Shown here: positions 6,083 to 6,981 of the stretch, in pieces
How the letters are laid out: every line of letters begins with the position of its first letter
Numbering within the stretch: position 1 is the first letter of the stretch
Source: Phycisphaerae bacterium
Lineage (GTDB): Bacteria > Planctomycetota > Phycisphaerae > Phycisphaerales > SM1A02
Length of the DNA stretch: 6,981 nt
Direction of reading: 5' to 3'
NCBI GenBank assembly: GCA_002690755.1
Contig: NZFT01000086.1
Coordinates: 1-6,981, forward strand
Position numbers and translations under genes: made by a program
Notes under the pieces: generated by a model
The model's input: the letters and a program-made list of their open reading frames with translations, nothing else
The model's database searches: none
Told to the model about the DNA's origin: nothing

Positions 6083-6981
6083 GAACGGACTGCGTCGAGC
6101 ACGGTGTCGACCACGTGCTGACGCTGCGGCTCCGACAGCTCCGGGAAGATCGGAATCGCGATCGTCTCCCGACTGGCCCGCTCCGCATGCGGGAAGTCAC
6201 CCGCCTGATGCCCGATGTCCCGGTAGCAGTCCTGTTCGTGGAGGCAGCGCGGGTAGTAGACCTCGTTGCCGATCCCCGCGGACTTGAGCGTCTCGCGAAT
6301 CGCATCGCGATGCGAGCCGGGTACTCGGAGCACGTACTGGTTGTAGATGTGACGCGCTCCGTTCGGTGCAGGTTCCGGGGTCCGAAGCGGAAGCCCGCCC
6401 TCGTCGAGGGAAACGGCGCTGGTCGCCGCCCCGGCGGCGTTGAAGGCCTCGTCGTACCAGGCCGCGTTCGCCTGGCGACCGGCGGACCAGGCATCGAGGT
6501 GCTCGATCTTCACGAGCAGGATCGCGGCCTGAAGCGCGTCGAGTCGGGCGTTCAATCCCACGTCGTGGTGGAAATACTTCGGCTTCATGCCGTGATTGCG
6601 GAAACGGATCATCCGCTCGGCGAGCGCTTCGTCGCGGGCGGTGCAGAGACCGCCGTCACCGAAGCCTCCGAGATTCTTGCTGGGGAAGAAGCTGAAGGTA
6701 CCGATGTCGCCCACCGAACCCACTCGACGCCCGTGGATGTCTTCGGTTCCGAACGCCTGTGCCGCATCCTCGATCACTCGAAGATCGTGCTCTTCCGCGA
6801 TCGCCATGACGGCGTCCAGATCGGACGACTGCCCGAAGAGGTGCACCGGCATCAACGCCTTCACGGCGCCGGGTTTCCGTCCTTCGAGCACTCGACGAAT
6901 GGAGTCCGGATCGATCTGGTACGAGGCCGGATCGATGTCGACGAAGACCGGCGTGGCACCCACTCGGGAGACGCTTCCCGC
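6076..6981 (-). CDS. DegT/DnrJ/EryC1/StrS-family PLP-dependent sugar aminotransferase (5' truncated)
   Basis: The frame is open to the window edge: 301 residues, missing perhaps 60-90 at the N-terminus. GTG at 6963 is not the start, because the upstream in-frame residues AGSVSR join VGATPVFVDID, a typical internal family segment. These enzymes transfer an amino group from glutamate to a keto group on a nucleotide sugar. Seen in order: PVHLFGQSSDLDA, then VIEDAAQAFG with Asp72 (visible numbering) as the pyridine-nitrogen aspartate. FSFFPSKNLGGFGDGG follows, with Lys102 (codon 6676-6678) as the PLP Schiff-base lysine. Next are GLNARLDALQAAIL and HLDAW. The C-terminal YNQYVLRV, GIGNEVYYPRCLHEQ, GDFPHAERAS and IPIFPEL blocks match the family throughout. 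It is most like the group acting on UDP- or dTDP-keto sugars for O-antigen, glycan or amino-dideoxysugar synthesis; the exact sugar is undecided. It faces the deacetylase gene with 15 nt between stop codons and belongs to a separate transcript. Confidence 0.95.
   Translation of the reverse strand, partial: AGSVSRVGATPVFVDIDPASYQIDPDSIRRVLEGRKPGAVKALMPVHLFGQSSDLDAVMAIAEEHDLRVIEDAAQAFGTEDIHGRRVGSVGDIGTFSFFPSKNLGGFGDGGLCTARDEALAERMIRFRNHGMKPKYFHHDVGLNARLDALQAAILLVKIEHLDAWSAGRQANAAWYDEAFNAAGAATSAVSLDEGGLPLRTPEPAPNGARHIYNQYVLRVPGSHRDAIRETLKSAGIGNEVYYPRCLHEQDCYRDIGHQAGDFPHAERASRETIAIPIFPELSEPQRQHVVDTVLDAVRSI

Noticed and set aside
6076..6963. GTG at 6963 as the true start of the aminotransferase
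   Set aside because: The six in-frame residues upstream continue a typical internal family segment, and the N-terminal part of the fold would be missing. The gene runs past the window edge.
1..6981. tRNA, rRNA, CRISPR array, insertion sequence, phage or integron features
   Set aside because: I looked for cloverleaf-like arms, regularly spaced repeats and transposase or integrase motifs and saw none. The longest non-coding gap is 19 nt.

Overview
The window is GC-rich (about two thirds G+C by eye) and almost fully coding, with strong G/C preference at third codon positions, frequent GTG starts and stop/start overlaps. It looks like an environmental, high-GC Gram-negative-type bacterium. A planctomycete (Phycisphaerae-like) is my best guess from overall style, but nothing in the window proves a taxon.

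Layout: positions 1-6060 hold six plus-strand genes packed as one apparent operon. They are (1) the C-terminal end of a membrane protein (1-270), (2) a two-domain protein joining an archaeal-type adenylate-kinase-like P-loop domain to a nucleoside 2-deoxyribosyltransferase-like domain (290-1426), (3) tRNA pseudouridine synthase TruA (1438-2286), (4) a GT4-family glycosyltransferase (2283-3455), (5) a 640-residue exported, arginine-rich protein of no family I recognise (3452-5374), and (6) a PIG-L/LmbE-type deacetylase closest to the BshB1 subgroup (5371-6060). Gaps are 19 nt and 11 nt, followed by three 4-nt stop/start overlaps, so translation is probably coupled. A DegT/DnrJ/EryC1 PLP-dependent aminotransferase (6076-6981, 5' end outside the window) runs convergently on the minus strand. 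Only 15 nt separate the two facing stop codons, and a hairpin there includes both of them. No intergenic stretch exceeds 20 nt. I see no tRNA, rRNA, CRISPR array, insertion sequence or integrase.

How the genes may work together: the glycosyltransferase, the PIG-L deacetylase and the facing sugar aminotransferase suggest synthesis of a surface or secreted glycoconjugate, or of a small glycoside, containing amino sugars. The deacetylase resembles the bacillithiol enzyme BshB1, but the neighbouring glycosyltransferase does not look like BshA, so a bacillithiol locus is not supported. TruA and the kinase/deoxyribosyltransferase-like fusion belong to RNA or nucleotide metabolism and may share only transcription with the sugar genes.

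The items most worth following are the kinase-like/deoxyribosyltransferase-like fusion with its degraded P-loop, the unrecognised exported protein, and a strong excess of GATC with context-dependent Asp codon choice.
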